Shown here piece by piece: positions 1 to 14,400 of a DNA stretch of 64,000 nucleotides. Origin of the DNA: Panorpa germanica. Lineage: Eukaryota > Arthropoda > Insecta > Mecoptera > Panorpidae. The stretch lies in NCBI GenBank assembly GCA_963678705.1, contig OY783204.1:1054001-1118000 (forward strand), in the 5' to 3' direction. Numbering within the stretch: the first letter of the stretch is position 1; every line of letters starts with the position of its first letter. The notes beneath the pieces were generated by a model that worked only from the letters and a program-made list of their open reading frames with translations, was not told the DNA's origin and ran no database searches. The position numbers were made by a program, and so were the translations under genes.

Positions 1-820
1 ACATCCGGTTGTACAAGACGCTACAATTGATTACAACTTATCACTTGGAGCAGACAGATATGCCAAATTCCCCAAATTTTTATATATACATATATTTATA
101 AAACAAATATTTTAACATTTTAAATTTACAAATAAAGTCGTTTTCAAATTAATGCAAAATTTTCTGTAATTACTCTCCAACTTTGAATAAATTAAATATC
201 ATATATAAAAAATGCTAATTTTTAAGTGGAAATCCCTTTGATTTTTGTAATAAGATTTGTTTATGTTGTTCCGTTTTTCACGGCCTTAGGAGCGGAAAAC
301 TCGTTTACTTAACTTTATAAAAAGATTTTTTTTTGTACGATATTATGTAGTGTGAAGTGTAGTCTACTAGAAGCTTCTACACTACATAATCTAGATTACT
401 TTAATTATTAGTTAGTAAGATAAGAAAATTTGAGGCAAGTAAGTGTAGAGAAAAGATTTCCCAGTTAAACTTCTATAGCGAAAGAAGGATTGTGGTCTAA
501 GAAAGCAATTCCAAATATATTTTTTTTAATACATATATTTAAAAACAAAGTTAGTAAACAAAAGTAAATAATAAAGTTGCAAAGTTATTAACAATATTAC
601 CAGAGGGGGCAGGGATTCATAATGTCAAGTTTTGTATACGTTTTTGTATCCTTTAAGTAATATCACATTTTTCACAATTTTGTTTGTATAAAGAAAAATT
701 TATATTGGAAGTACAGTACGAAAAAATCGAAACAACGAACTATGAGCCACGAATCGAATCGAAGCAACGAACTAGAGCGATAAATATTTACGGAATATTA
801 TTTTGTTCTGCGGGGTATCG
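1..820. other. Non-coding AT-rich DNA with a short imperfect hairpin
   Basis: No coding sequence is recognisable. The only clear structure is an inverted repeat with arms at 342-357 and 374-390 (ATTATGTAGTGTGAAG against its complement with one extra base). Confidence 0.5.
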
Positions 821-822
821 TA

Positions 823-2169
823 CGAGGGGTGATTGATAAGGATACGTGTTATACAAGAAACTTTTTTTTTTCAATTCCTTTTTTCTTTTAGCTTATACAG
901 CCCATCAATATTTCGGTTTTTTTACAAATAGGAATCCCCACAAAAATGGGCTTGTGTCCTCATTTTTTAGTGGTCGATTTTTCAATTGTTGATTAAAATT
1001 GATGTTAATAAATGTGTATTGGTGTGTCTATTTTATTAAATATCTAAATATTGACGAAGATATAGCAATTAAAAGCTTGAATTGTAGTTTTAGCGTTAGA
1101 AATGGTTGGCCATATTTGTATGACGTGAAATGCATTTTAACGTCAGTTATTTGTTGAGTAGGTCAGTGCTGTGGTAATGTTTTGTAGCTGTTGGTATTAA
1201 AATAATCAAGTCAAGTCAAAGAATAATAAGTTTTTATTTTATTTAACCCTGCTAAGGCAGATATAATATTTAAATTTTATTATTCCTTGAAATAGCCGTA
1301 AAAAATATTTGATATTTTGATATATAAATACAAATAGCAGAGATTTATGAGCTGTAAGATTGGTAACCTTACACAAGGATTGTGATGTCACATGCACTTG
1401 GAATGTGTACAACGTTGAATCCCTTTAATAATTGAAGAGACAAAATGACTTTTTTAATTGTTAATATTTCATAACATATAAGGAGTTATTAAAAAATAAT
1501 TGAACATTTGAGGTTCTAGTAACCCACTTTATCAATATATAGTACACTATTAGAGAAATTAAGACATAGGACACAAGCCCTTAGGATTTGTCAATCTGCG
1601 CAAACCAGCTAATCTCCTCCTGTAATATTCTCGTGCTCGGCTTGGAAGAGCAAGAAGTTGTTTTTCAATATTCAGGCGAATACGGCAGCAATTCGTAGTT
1701 GTGTCATGCGCATTGTGACAGTAAAACATAGGTTTGTCATGCCCAATTGGTCATCCAGATCATTATGCACACGTTCACATGAGATGCCTACGATCACAAC
1801 TAACTCTCTGATTTAAGTCATTTGTAAGCACCTGAATTGGACGACCTGCACGCTTGTTACCTAGGATGGATGTACGACGTCGCTCGAATTCATTGAACCA
1901 ATATCTGATGGTTGTCGCCAAAGTAAAAAAGCACTTTCAACTTTTCTTTCATTTCCACACACGGTTTTCCATTTAAAAAAGAGTATACAATCACCGAACG
2001 GTATTTTACTTTTTCTATAGTTACTAACAAATAAAACTTACGACAAAAACAACAGTACACAACAAATTTATCTGATATTTTGAAAGTCGATTTTTGAAAG
2101 ATGACGCATAGATTTGACGTCTGTGACACCACGTGACTTAAAAGTGGGATACTCATCAATCACCCCTGG
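823..2169 (-). mobile_element. mariner-like element, internally degraded
   Basis: The ends are near-matching inverted repeats, C-G/C-AGGGGTGATTGAT at 823 and its complement ending at 2169, flanked by TA (821-822 and 2170-2171) as expected for Tc1/mariner. On the minus strand about 2050-1740 encodes the N-terminal helix-turn-helix part of a mariner transposase: KYRSVIVYSFLNGKPCVEMKEKLK, then frameshifted WFNEFERRRTSILGNKRAGRP and DRR. The DDE catalytic part was not found. A separate MITE at 948-1580 interrupts it. It is a dead copy immediately downstream of the esterase stop. Confidence 0.8.
948..1580. mobile_element. MITE nested in the mariner
   Basis: Terminal inverted repeats GGGCTTGTGTCCT (948-960) and its near-complement AGGACACAAGCCC (1568-1580) bound a 633-bp AT-rich non-coding segment. 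A diverged relative of its left half lies at about 42070-42310, and its right part resembles 27340-27395. No target duplication is clear, so the superfamily is unknown. Confidence 0.6.
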
Positions 2170-2278
2170 TATTGACATTAACACATTTAGAACTTAAATA
2201 TACTTTTGTATTTCAATACTTTGTTTTTACAATTGCGATGCATGCTAATAAAATTACAATAAAGAGCGCGTCACTATG

Positions 2279-2471
2279 TTATAGAAGCAGACTCGTATCA
2301 GTCGTATCACAAATGTTTGACCAGAATTTAATATCCTCGGCATACGAATGAGGACTCATCGCCAGTTTCTTATCAAAGTCGATCGCTCGTATGTTAGAGA
2401 TGTTTGTTACTGGTTCCCATTTTATTCCAAAGAATCCGTCGTCGTCGTTACCATCCCCGGGTGTTGGGTGT
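2279..2471 (-). CDS. Carboxylesterase exon 11 (C-terminus and stop)
   Basis: Completes Gly540 and encodes residues 541-603 and TAA (2281-2279). It reads HPTPGDGNDDDGFFGIKWEP, then LAMSPHSYAEDIKFW, the W-P and FW terminal motifs of type-B esterases. No AATAAA is visible in the 108 bp between the stop and the mariner element at 2169. Confidence 0.92.
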
Positions 2472-5400
2472 CTGCAATAATATTTTTGTTATTACGATTG
2501 CACTGCACTTAATTGTAAAGCCGATTTTACGGAAGTTGACGTACCCCGATTTAGCAAAGTTTACAAAACTCCTTATGATTTGTCGTATTAGGGTTGTTTC
2601 TTCAGGGGTATGGACTGCTCGAGCTGTTGCTTTAACTACGTCACTCAGGAGTTCCAACTTGTTCGGGACTGTTAATCCCGTTTGAGTAAATTGGAAAAAG
2701 TACTCATCCGTATGGATTGCTGGAATAATACAGAGCATACAGTTTGTTAAATAAGAAAGGAGAAATATAGAGAATTATCCTTATAGGAAATACGAAATAG
2801 AACAGGAATCACACAGTTGTAGGTGAGGAAGATGCCGGAGTACATGGAAAAACAGGGAAGTAGGGAATCGAAAATGATTGCATGATTTAGACTAGAGAAT
2901 GAAGAAAGAGGAAGCAAATATTGGAAAAAAGAGGAGGAGAAAACATGCATGATGTGTGAGAAGGAAGAAGATAAATTGGACGACATTAGGAGTAGTTGCC
3001 GGAAAAACAGTAGATGTGAAAGATGGAAAATGGATTAAGCTTTGAAGAGATATTACAAGGAAGAGTGTAACATGAGAATGGATGATAGAAGTTAAGAGAA
3101 AGAGAAAAGAGGAGAAGAACAAACAAGAGAAAGATAGATTGTAAGTATAAATTAAATTTGAATTGTCAATTAATTAAAGGTTAGTGTAAATAAGTATAGA
3201 CGAAATGCAAAGAAGATTGTAAAGCCTTTATACTTCCACTTAAAAGAAAATGCAATACAATGCAACATAGAGTTATCTAAGGTTAGCATATTTAAATGAA
3301 ATTATATTCAAACATCTTCATCATGTTTATGTTTTATTCCAATAGAAAATGCTCATGTTAAAAATGTAGTACCCATTACTTTTTTAAATAGAAATTGAAA
3401 TCGGTCAATGAGTAAAAACAGTTTTGTTGGAATTGGAAAATGATACTAGTGGCGCTGGAATACTCACGTCCAATCTTGTCGCATGAGGTGTGAGGGAACA
3501 AGAGATCCCTGGCGTAGTTAGCCGTGCCGCAATATTTCAATATGTACAAATAGGGCGGACTGCCACTTTGAATGAACGATTCAAATAATTCAGATGTCCC
3601 GTCAATAAACAACATATTGGTCACATACTGGAAATAAATGCATCAGACATTAATTACGTCCGATTGTTGGATCCTAATTTATATAAGAATTACTACATAT
3701 TGGAAATGTTAGCTTTTTGGGCCTCAAATGTCGGTAGTAAGACGCAATATTATAAGATGGTTGTGAAAAAAGGGGATATAATCTCATTACTTATTTCTTC
3801 TGTGACGTCTAAAATAGAGCTAAAACAAGCGGCAAATTTGATGTAGCTATAATTCCGTTAACTTTAGGATAATAACATATCCTCTATAAATTGAGTTCAC
3901 TACCCCATTGGGTGGATCATACCACATAATGATAAAGTAGGCTATCAGGATCTCAAGTGTCCATTGATTTTTAAATTCGTCACAAAATTAAAAAAGATAT
4001 TACACATTAAAAATGTCACAGTTTAATAAAAACCTCATTTTAACTGTAGTCCCTACACTCTAAATAATTGCCATCTGTGTAGTGCAAATCGTGACGTCAA
4101 CATGACGGTCAAACATTGAAAAGATAAATAGGATTATTGATTTATCAACCTTCCTCATTTCTAAGAAAACTGAAAGAATAATGTCAGCTTCCAAATAGCA
4201 GTCCAAAATTCGTAAAGCAGTTTTACTTTATTTTGCAATACGAGTTATTAATAGACTCATTTTGCCCCAAGATAGATTTCAAATGCGTAAAAACATTAAC
4301 ACCTAAAATAAATAGTTATACAAGGTGTCGCAAAAGAAAGGCTTTCGAATATTCAGTCGCTATGGAGTCGGTTCTCGCTGTATAAAAAAGAATGTATTAT
4401 AGTTATCTTAATTTGCGCACTAGACTGCATTTTTGCGCTGAGTTTTATCAAACAAGATGATATGGAGAAGCAAGGTAGAACAACATAACATATCTAACAC
4501 GACACGGCCATAAGTTAGTGAATTTTCCCCGAAAAGTGATATCGAGAAGATTACGAGCCGCATGTGGGCGTACCATTCAAAGATTCTCCTTTAGAGTAAA
4601 TAAGTTTTAATAAATAATTTTCTATTTTGCATTCTAATACTAAATAAATGTTTTTATTAATATACGTCTTCTTAATTTTTTAATAATGAACTTAAAAAGA
4701 AACTATTATTTGGTTTTATTAACATGTGTCATGAAAAATAATAAGCTAAGAAAGAATAAATATTTATTTAATTGGATTTTAAAATTACGAACAAATTTCG
4801 TTTTCTTATAAAACAATTAGTTTTTTGACTAAATGTTGTTCTTTACATATTTTTAGTAATTAAAGTATATTAAACGACTCCTTAGATGTCGCATTTTACC
4901 AATATGGCGGCCGCTATTTTGAATCTTCCATAAAACACTGAAAGAGGGGAAAGCGCCACATCTAAAAGTTATCTACTCATTAAACTGTTCATTGCATCAA
5001 ATTTGACATTTCTATAAGTAAGTGGGGTATGAACCTGCACTGTTTCTCTACTAATAAATCCCATGTTAGCATTATTCACATGCGCTATATCTCGGCAAAG
5101 ATTGATTAATGAACGAGAAAATGAGTAATCAAATTTGCAGAGAGTTTATGCTCTACAACTATAGAAATAAATCTAGATGTCATTTGAAGCATAGGGAATA
5201 CGATATTTTAAAAAAGCCGACCTTTGAAAATCACGACTTGCGTACACGAGATAGGTACTATAAGATATTTGAGAGAACTTCAATACAAATATTTAAACCA
5301 GCTTTTAGCTTATTATCTTTCATTCCGAGATTAAATCCTTATTGGACTGGGCTATAGTTCGTTTACCCGATAGTAGTTCCACTGGGTAGCGCCTGTGCTG

Positions 5401-8400
5401 TAATATCGATTAAATATTTTGTTCCCAATTCTTTTGGAAGCTGAAGATCCTCTTTCTTGACATTTTAGAGGAGTTAGCAGTTCCTTGTGAGTGGGAAGGT
5501 TAAAGAGGTAAAACGGTTTGAGTACAAAACCTGAAAATCAATTAATCTGATGTAGTTCTATTTTATTTGTATCTAAATCGATTTAAAGTTACACGTTACA
5601 TGCTAATATCTGTTAATATGACCTTAAAACTAAGAGCCGATCCAGGAGCTTTTTAACCATGTTGGGCGTGCTATTTCCCGGGATTCTAGGAAACAAAAGG
5701 GTTAAGGGAAGATCTTCTTAATTGTACAAATTATGAAAGAGGATGTAAAACTCAAGACAATTAATTTATATTTGTACTACATTTCCTTTTTTTCCTACTA
5801 TGTTACCAGTTTTTGTGATGTCGTGTTTTTTTTAATTACACCGTTGCTTCGTAAGTTTATAATTATGTTTATACACAACCCTGGTTTGAAAATTGAACCC
5901 GAACACACAGCGGTCAACGACAAACATCGATGCTCTCGCACACGTATCATCAAATAAATAAATAATGTAGCATATTTTGTTATTGAAAGCGAAGTTGTAA
6001 TTAAAAAATAAATTAAAATAGACGGTATGCATTGAGAGCATTTATGATTGACGCCGGAAAGTAGTTTCATCGGATTCGATCCTCGGACCAACATGTATTT
6101 TCTGGATTTGGATCTGAATTATGAGGCAGCAGTGTAGTTAACGTATATGAAAACATCATAAATATTGCCTTTACCATCGGAAACCTACAATAACAAGCAA
6201 CAAGGTAGAGTAAAAACAAAACTATAAGTATAAATTAGACAGGTGTCAATGGACGTAATGTGCATTAGTTATGGATAAATTACTAGTTTACATGTAGACC
6301 TGATGTAATTATACAAATGAAAAGGGCTGATGTTAAATAAACGAAATTAAAGCAGTTCTTTATTGGTTCGTGCAAGTTACCATTTGTTATTATTCTGAAT
6401 AAACTGAATAAAACAAATTTAGAGCAGAAGAAGTATTTCCATTTCAAATAGACCCGGCCTTCTAACGAGTGCAGTGGGTTGAGGAATTCATTTTAGTTAG
6501 GTTTAGCTACCTTCAAACTAATCTTCCATATATCGCAATTTTGAAACTACTATCTAAGCATCGTATTGTTACCATATATTTGTATTTTTCTGAAAAAATA
6601 TTTCTAAGGCTATAAATCCGCAGAGGATATGCTGAATGAGCAATATAATATTAGCAGAGATAAGTGTTATATTTAGTAAATTATCACAACATCCTGCTAC
6701 TGAAAAGTATTTAAACTTCCACTAATCCTCCAAACACAATTACCTTTAAAAATAGTATACACTTATACAACATAGTTGCAATATGTAAACTTTTAAGGGC
6801 GGTAAGAGCACATCTGTGTAATCAGTACCATTAACCTTAAAGTGCATCTTGCTTTATACACGTTGCGCAAGTTAATACACATGTTAGTGTGTAACCAAGC
6901 GGACTCTAGGACAAACTCGTTGTTACTTAACAAGTGTAATAAATAAGTAACAAGTAAATATATATACTTATTATTGTACTACTTTACGGTATTAAATTTT
7001 TAGATTTTGACTGTTAAAATTTGCATGTTTAACATACGAACCTTATGTTGAAAAGAATGTTTTGGAAAACTCAAAATCACAAATTGAGAATATGATAAAT
7101 ATTGTAAGTAAAATTACAGGAAGCCGTATTCGTTTCTATAAAATATGTTAAAAGTGAGCTACTTTTGATCGTTTTCGACTTTCGTCACTAAAAGCATTAA
7201 ACGTTCATCACGGACAGACCGAAAGAGAGCATTGTGCATCAACTATTTTTTTTATTATACATATGTTATAAACATTTTAGTTCACAAGAGGAGGTACTTC
7301 TGTAGACAAGTGCGTACAGCAAAAGTTTCTCTAAATAAATACGATGTACATACATATGATTGTTATTACTGACTTACTAATTTTGAAAAGCCCGCCTTCA
7401 TTTAGATTCATTCCACTGATCATATTTGCTCCATGACACACTGGCTGCCAATTGGATAATTTTCTTCTTAAAATGTTGCTTGGCTTGTCTGGTAGAAAGG
7501 AAGGCGTCATGTAGTCAATGGTAGGAGCAAAAGGTGAAATGGTCCGTATATCGAATTTCTGTGAATTTCATTTTAATATTATTTGTGTGTGGTGTAACAA
7601 ATGCACCTTATCTCTTAACTTTCGTTTACTTACCTCTAAAAATATTTGTAAGGAAGCCCTTAAGATTTCCTCAGAATTTGTAAACTTTAATTTTGCTACC
7701 AGATCAGAAAAATTAGTATACTGTAAATTCAACTTTAGCGCCAAATTTTCCATTATTTTGCGGGGTTTCCGCACAAGAGATAAATCACTTAAGCAATTTC
7801 CACTTTGCAAAATAATTCGGTGGAACAATCCTGAAATGAGATCATTTTTAAGCTTCGAGAAACTGACAAAGTATATCTTGCATCCTAGGTAGGAATGCAA
7901 CGTTTGAGTTAGCTATTAGCATTGATAAAATTGGCTATCAAAAACTCAAATGTTCAATTCGCAATATTACAGAAGTTGTTAACGACATTTTCGTCACTTT
8001 TAAGGGGTAAATATTTACCAAGAAATGACAGAACTGTTGACGTCATTCCTTCCTTACCTGCTTCTCCATTGGGCTACCTTTGCCGTCGCTGTAAAACAAT
8101 AGAAGGGTAAAAAGAAAACAGAATTAAGCGTCACAACGATAGAAGCTGTTGTGCAACTCATCAAGTTTTCATATAATGTCGTGATATATAACCAAAAATA
8201 AATAAGATTACTTCTCAAGTTATTGACGTTATCAACTACTAGGATAACAAAAGGAATATTACGGGGTAAAATAAAATAAAGAGTTTAAACAGATTCGTCA
8301 ATTGTTGAATATTTAATAAAATAAAACCAATATTTCAATAAAGAATTTAAAAATGGACCCTTTGATAAGTTTACAGCACAATTATCAAATACATCGTGGC

Positions 8401-11400
8401 CTTAAAACGCGCAGTAATTGACGTATTTTGCAGATCTTGCAATAGATCCCTCAAACTTTGTAACAATTTACAAGGTCTCAAACACTGGACGGTCAAGCGT
8501 CTTCTAACCAGCTAAAACGTTGTCACAAAGTTTAAAATATGTTGCATTACATTGTGACAGCTGACTAAAGTGTTTTCACAATTCAAAATAGGAATTACAA
8601 ATTCTTGCATTCTTATTTTTAGTGACGCTAGTGCCATCTATGTTGTAATACACAACACTAACAATAGGATTTTTACCTGCACTAAGGTCGCTCATACAGT
8701 GAAGACAGGCGGAAATCGCTCCGGCACTTTCTCCAATTAAAGTAACAGAGTGTTTGTCTCCTCCAAACCCAGAAATATTTTCCTGTATCCATTTCAGCAC
8801 TTGGACCTGATCCATCATGCCCACGTTTCCTGGCATATTCTTGTCCTCGCTGCTGAGAAATCCTACGACCGTTTCAATTATTTTAATACACAAACTATTT
8901 GAATATTGACACGTATATTTCATAAAGATGTTTATTTATTTGCCATAAATGTTAAAATGAGACAAAGACAAAGACAACCTATTAGCGACATTTGTAATAA
9001 AGAATTATTAGTCGAGCACCTACTACTACAATGCAACAAACTTCACCAGATAAGACAAAATTTACAACTAGACGACAACTGTTACAACTAACATACTTGT
9101 AGACAATGACACTCATGTTAATAACTATAAAAATTTTAGAAGATTAATAAATAATATTTAATAATTCATATGATATAAGATAAATGATTCTTATAATATA
9201 GAATCTGCACAATTACAATATCCCAAAATTAAATTAAAAAAAAAAAAAGTTAAGTTCTCAATTTACTATTTAAAGGCTCCCTAGACACTGAAATATGTAG
9301 CACTTGGTTGGAAATATTGTAACACTTTATTTTTATATACCAGTTGATGTATTAGTTGTTTTTTTACATCCTAAACAGCTCATGTTACCAGTTAATGTCA
9401 AGCATAAGTACTCGTATTGGACAAAAACATGCATCAAAATACAATTATAATATAACCTAATTTTACATGTTTTTAAGGCAAAAGTGTAAATGCACATTAG
9501 TGAGTGCCGCCTGAACATTTTCATGTATAAAACCAGACTTACATTTCTTGTTACCAATAATTTTATTACCTATTTCCGTTCAATATGTCCGCAAATTGTA
9601 TTATGGGTTCATCCCCACTCTTTTCTATTTTAAGTGTTAAATGTATTATACTAAAATCATCCCTTTTTAAACCAGCTCTCAATGAGACAACAAGTATTAA
9701 GTAACAGTACAATTTAATATTAAAATATATACATTAAGACATTCATATACATTTATATACATTCATTATTATTAATTATTGGGATAAGTGTTTAATTGTG
9801 TAATTCTATTGGGATTTACGACCCCAATGTGTAATTTTGTAAGAAATAAATATACTTTTAAGTTCATATTGAGTTCACGAACTTCAAAGACTTGCTGACT
9901 ATTTACGGTGAAATACCCGGGCACCACAATCGCCCAAACACGTATGTTGGCCGAGTCAGTTACCAACCCAACATATTCGTTGTAAACCCCTAAAATACAG
10001 AACATGAATCCTTAAAATGGACTTACCCTTTTTCTTGTGGATTGGTTTTAATTTTATGTTTATAGTTTCCATGTGTTAACGGTAAAATGTTGGCCGTTAA
10101 CCATAATATCTATCCACATACACGCAACTACTTACAACTTTATTTAATGATTAAAAACCAAAGTTTGAATTTTTTGCTATTAAAGTATAAATACAAATAA
10201 TATTTGAGAGTTCAGGTTAGAAAATAGTAGTGGAGAAGAGGTTCTGAAATGAAGAAAAAAAAGGATAGAAGCTGTATATAGATGATCGTCATGATGCAGG
10301 AATCACTAAGAGAAAATGATGTGCATGTGCACCAACAAGTAAGAATACAAAAAATAGATGAAACTAAGAATAAATAGAAGATATGAAGGATTAGTGCTAA
10401 AGATATTCTGGAATATATAGGAAAACAAAGCAAGAAGTGTAAGGTACAGATTGGGAGACGAAGTGACTAAGCAAATACTGGAAAGATGAAGCGGGAAGTA
10501 TATCCAAGTAAGGTACCAAAAAATTTGGATGTTTTGATTGTTAGATATTAAATGTTATTTATGTCAAGACGGTTGAATGAGTCAAACAATGATAATTAAA
10601 ACAACTTATTTGATAATCCAGACGTTGAACTGGATAGAATTAACTATACTCCGCAACAAGATACTTTATGCTTATTACTAATTAAATAAGGGCTTATACT
10701 CACTTACCGAAAGCTCCCATCCGATAGTTGAATGTGATTAAGATGACATCCTCCGCCATGAAATGATCTGGACCGTAAAAGTCGGAGTTGCCGGACCCAA
10801 GCATAAATCCTCCGCCATAAATGTAAACCATAACTGCACATGGCGAAGACTCAGACTGAATGAGACGTGAATTGTTGCAATAAGTTTATTTCTAATGTCA
10901 GTAGAAGTGATTCCAACTAAAAATATCATTCTAACAATCTTGTAAATGATGAAACTTTTTATTTAATATTTAAAGACATTGTTGAAATAACATATTTTAA
11001 ATTTCATGAAATATATGAATCGTGTAGTGACCTAGCATGCAGTTTAATACATAAGCACGATTTCTGTCTCAACGACTATAAAAACGACTCATTTCTGTCA
11101 GAAGAGAATTGACACTACATACTTTGTCAATATGTCAAGCTCGTCAGTGCTTTTATTTGCCAATATTAAAATACCACTTTAAAATGAAATCAACAGATGT
11201 CTAACTATGGCGTATACGTATATTCATAATTAAGTCTCATTATTTAACACTTTTAAAATTAAACCCCTTGGATACTTTTCAAGTTAGTTTATCTTAAACC
11301 ATCGGTAGCAGTAAAACATTAATATTTCAATATTGCATTTACATTACCGTGTGCAGTTTTGTACACCGAAAAACCGGCGCCTGTCCTAAATCGTTCGAAG

Positions 11401-14400
11401 AAAACTTGAAGCCAATTTGCTCGGTCGTTTACCCCTGCATTTTTGTGCTATCAATTGAATCATACTTGCAATTACTTATCCGTATAATTAAATATATTAT
11501 ACGTATATCTAATATAACTAATAACAAATTATCTAAAATAAATATATTTATAAACCATGTACGCTCGAAAATGTTTGCCTCTAAACCTATTTGATGCGGG
11601 ATGCAGGATATTTGATGCAAGCAAGTCTACTCTTAAGCCTGCTGCATATGTAGCGTGTTTTAACCCGCGCGGAACGTGTTTTCACTATCATTATCGATAT
11701 TGTCGTCCCGTTCCGTCCGGGTGAAAACACGTTCCGCGCGGGTGAAAACACGCTACATATGCAGCAGGCTTTAGTAGTACTCATTTAAATTGCTACAGCG
11801 CATGCGTACTAATTTGACTTGCCAAATGTGCCGGTACAACAAAAACTGTTAATGTAAATACCGTAATATGTAAGTGTTTTATGTTAGAAAAGAAAAATAA
11901 AAAATCAAGGTTTAATTCTTTTAAATGAGAATCTGAACTTTTGTGACTTGTGAACAATGACCATGGCAAATGACTCATTTTCTAAAGTTGGATATATTTG
12001 TATATAATTTATATTTATTTTTTAATTATCCAAAGTTGAATAACGTTTTAAATAACCCCATTTTACCAACTCATTTCAATAGCTACGAAGTGTATGTGTT
12101 GTGTTCGGGTAGTTGAATACGCATGCGCGGTGATGGTAAGGTTACTGCATTCCTGGTGTCGTACATACCAGGCGCTAGGTCTTTGTCGTTCCACCGATAC
12201 AGAACTATTGGTTCTGATGGTTAAAAAAAATGGTGTTAATAATTTTTTTTTTTTTTTTTTTTATTTATTTAGACTTTGGCTTATTCAGCCTTCTTGCCAT
12301 TGCTTTTATTTGTAAAATTATATAAAAATTTACATATAAATTATAATTGTTCTAATAAATACAAAACAAATTGATTCTTTTAAAAAATTAAACTTAAAAT
12401 TAAATACATACTAAATAAAATATTTTAACTTAAATTACACTTCTATATTATTTTCTATCACAAAGTTTGTTAATATTTCCGCCGTTGCTTCACTTGTCAT
12501 TAAACAGGACATATTGACTGGGAACTGTGTTACATTACATAAATCATTTAAAAGTCTATCAATTTTTGATGTTAAAAGATGACACCCTAGAATTATATGG
12601 TCCAAAGACCCTTCTTCTCCACATCTACAATTTGGTGTGTCTTTTATATTTATTTTGTATAGATGAGCTGGACATCTAGAATGCCCAGATTTCATTCGAC
12701 AATTTGTTGAAATATATCTCCGTGAATGATTTTTATTAAACCATGTGGTTGTTGGAATTTTTTGATTCGCTGCAAAAAAATTTTTTCCAGTACTTTGACT
12801 TTTCTCATTATATATATTCTGCCATTCTGCCATACAATTTTCTTTAATTATTTTTTTGGAATCATTTATTGACCAATTTATTTCGATTATTTCCCCATCT
12901 ACACAAGCTTCTTTGGCCAGTTTGTCAGCCATTTCGTTTCCTTTTATGCCTACATGTCCAGGAATCCAAATAAGTTTAACATTGATATCATTTTTTTCCA
13001 TTTTTAAAAGATATTCTTTAATTGAACATATTTTGTTATTATTATTGTTTTTGAATTTATTGTTATTTAAAGATACACAAACACTACGAGAATCTGTGAA
13101 GATTAATATATTTTTATTGTCAGTTTTTTGTATTATTTCTAGTAATTTCATAATTGCTGTTATTTCTGTATTATAAGAATTTGTGATGTTGTTAAGTTTG
13201 TATTTGTACTGCTGATCTGTATTATAATTGAAAATGCCAATTCCTCCAGTTTTAGAGTTTTTTTCGAATGAACCATCGGTAAACCATATACTCCAGTTTA
13301 TATCATCTTTTGTTATATATTCCATATATTTTTGATAAGTTATTTCCTTACTGTCATTCTTCTTGAACAAATTTATTTCTGTATGTATTGTTGTCATGCT
13401 TATTTCTAATGGAAATTTGAAAAAAGGTATAATGTTGTGTACCTCTAAGTTCAAGTTATTATATCTATCAAAACTAGTTAAAAGTGCCGGTTTTTTATGA
13501 GTTGTCCAATATGGTTTATTATAAAGAACATATAGTTTAGATAATCTTGTATTTAAGGGGCCACATGAGTTATGTCTGTTTTTACAAAAGAAACTGTCTG
13601 ATATTTGTTGTATTCTGATATTTACCGGAGGAATATTAGTTTGATAGTTGAGGATTTGGATTGGTGTTGAAACCATTGCACCTAATATTATTCTTAAACA
13701 TTTGTTTTGTATAATTTCAATTTTTTTTAATCTTGAGTTATTTGCGGTGCAGATCATAGTACTAGAATAGTCAATATGCGGTCTAACAATAGCTTTATAT
13801 ATTTTTATTAAGGTTGTTGGGTGTGCGCCCCATTTGTATCCTGCTATACATCGCATCAAATTTAAGCCTTTTTGACATTTGTTAATAATATGTGCAATTT
13901 CTTTCGCCCAAGTGCTTTTCGTATCAAAGAATATACCCAGAAATTTGGTATTTGAACTAACAGTTATATTTTTATTTCTGATGGTTATTTTTGGACTGCA
14001 GTTTATTCTATGCCTTGTAAATATAACTATTTTACTTTTTTCTGACGATATATTTAATTTGATTTCCTTTAGTAAAATATCTAGTTTTCTTAATTTCGAT
14101 TGTAATCTGTTTTGAGCTATATCTTGTGTATGGCCCATACTATAAATAACCATGTCATCTGCATACATCAGTACTGTTGTGTTGTTATCTGATAATGTTG
14201 TTAACTTTTCTGTGTATATGTTGAATAATAAGGGAGATAATATTGAGCCTTGTGGAATTCCGTGATTACATAGTATAGGACCAGTTAACTTATTATTGTA
14301 TCTAACTGTTATTTCTCTATTTTGGAAGTAGTTTATAATCCAGTTGGATATTTTGGAAGATATACCTATGTTTTCTACTTTTTCTTTTAATATTTTTAGA

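Noticed and set aside
4880..5100. Possible exon around ATGGCGGCCGC-like words in intron 8
   Set aside because: No splice-compatible frame or homology; intron 8 is fully accounted for by phase continuity of exons 8 and 9.
5733..6094. Open frames on both strands in esterase intron 7
   Set aside because: No domain motif and no place in the phase chain, which exon 8 at 5367-5530 already satisfies.
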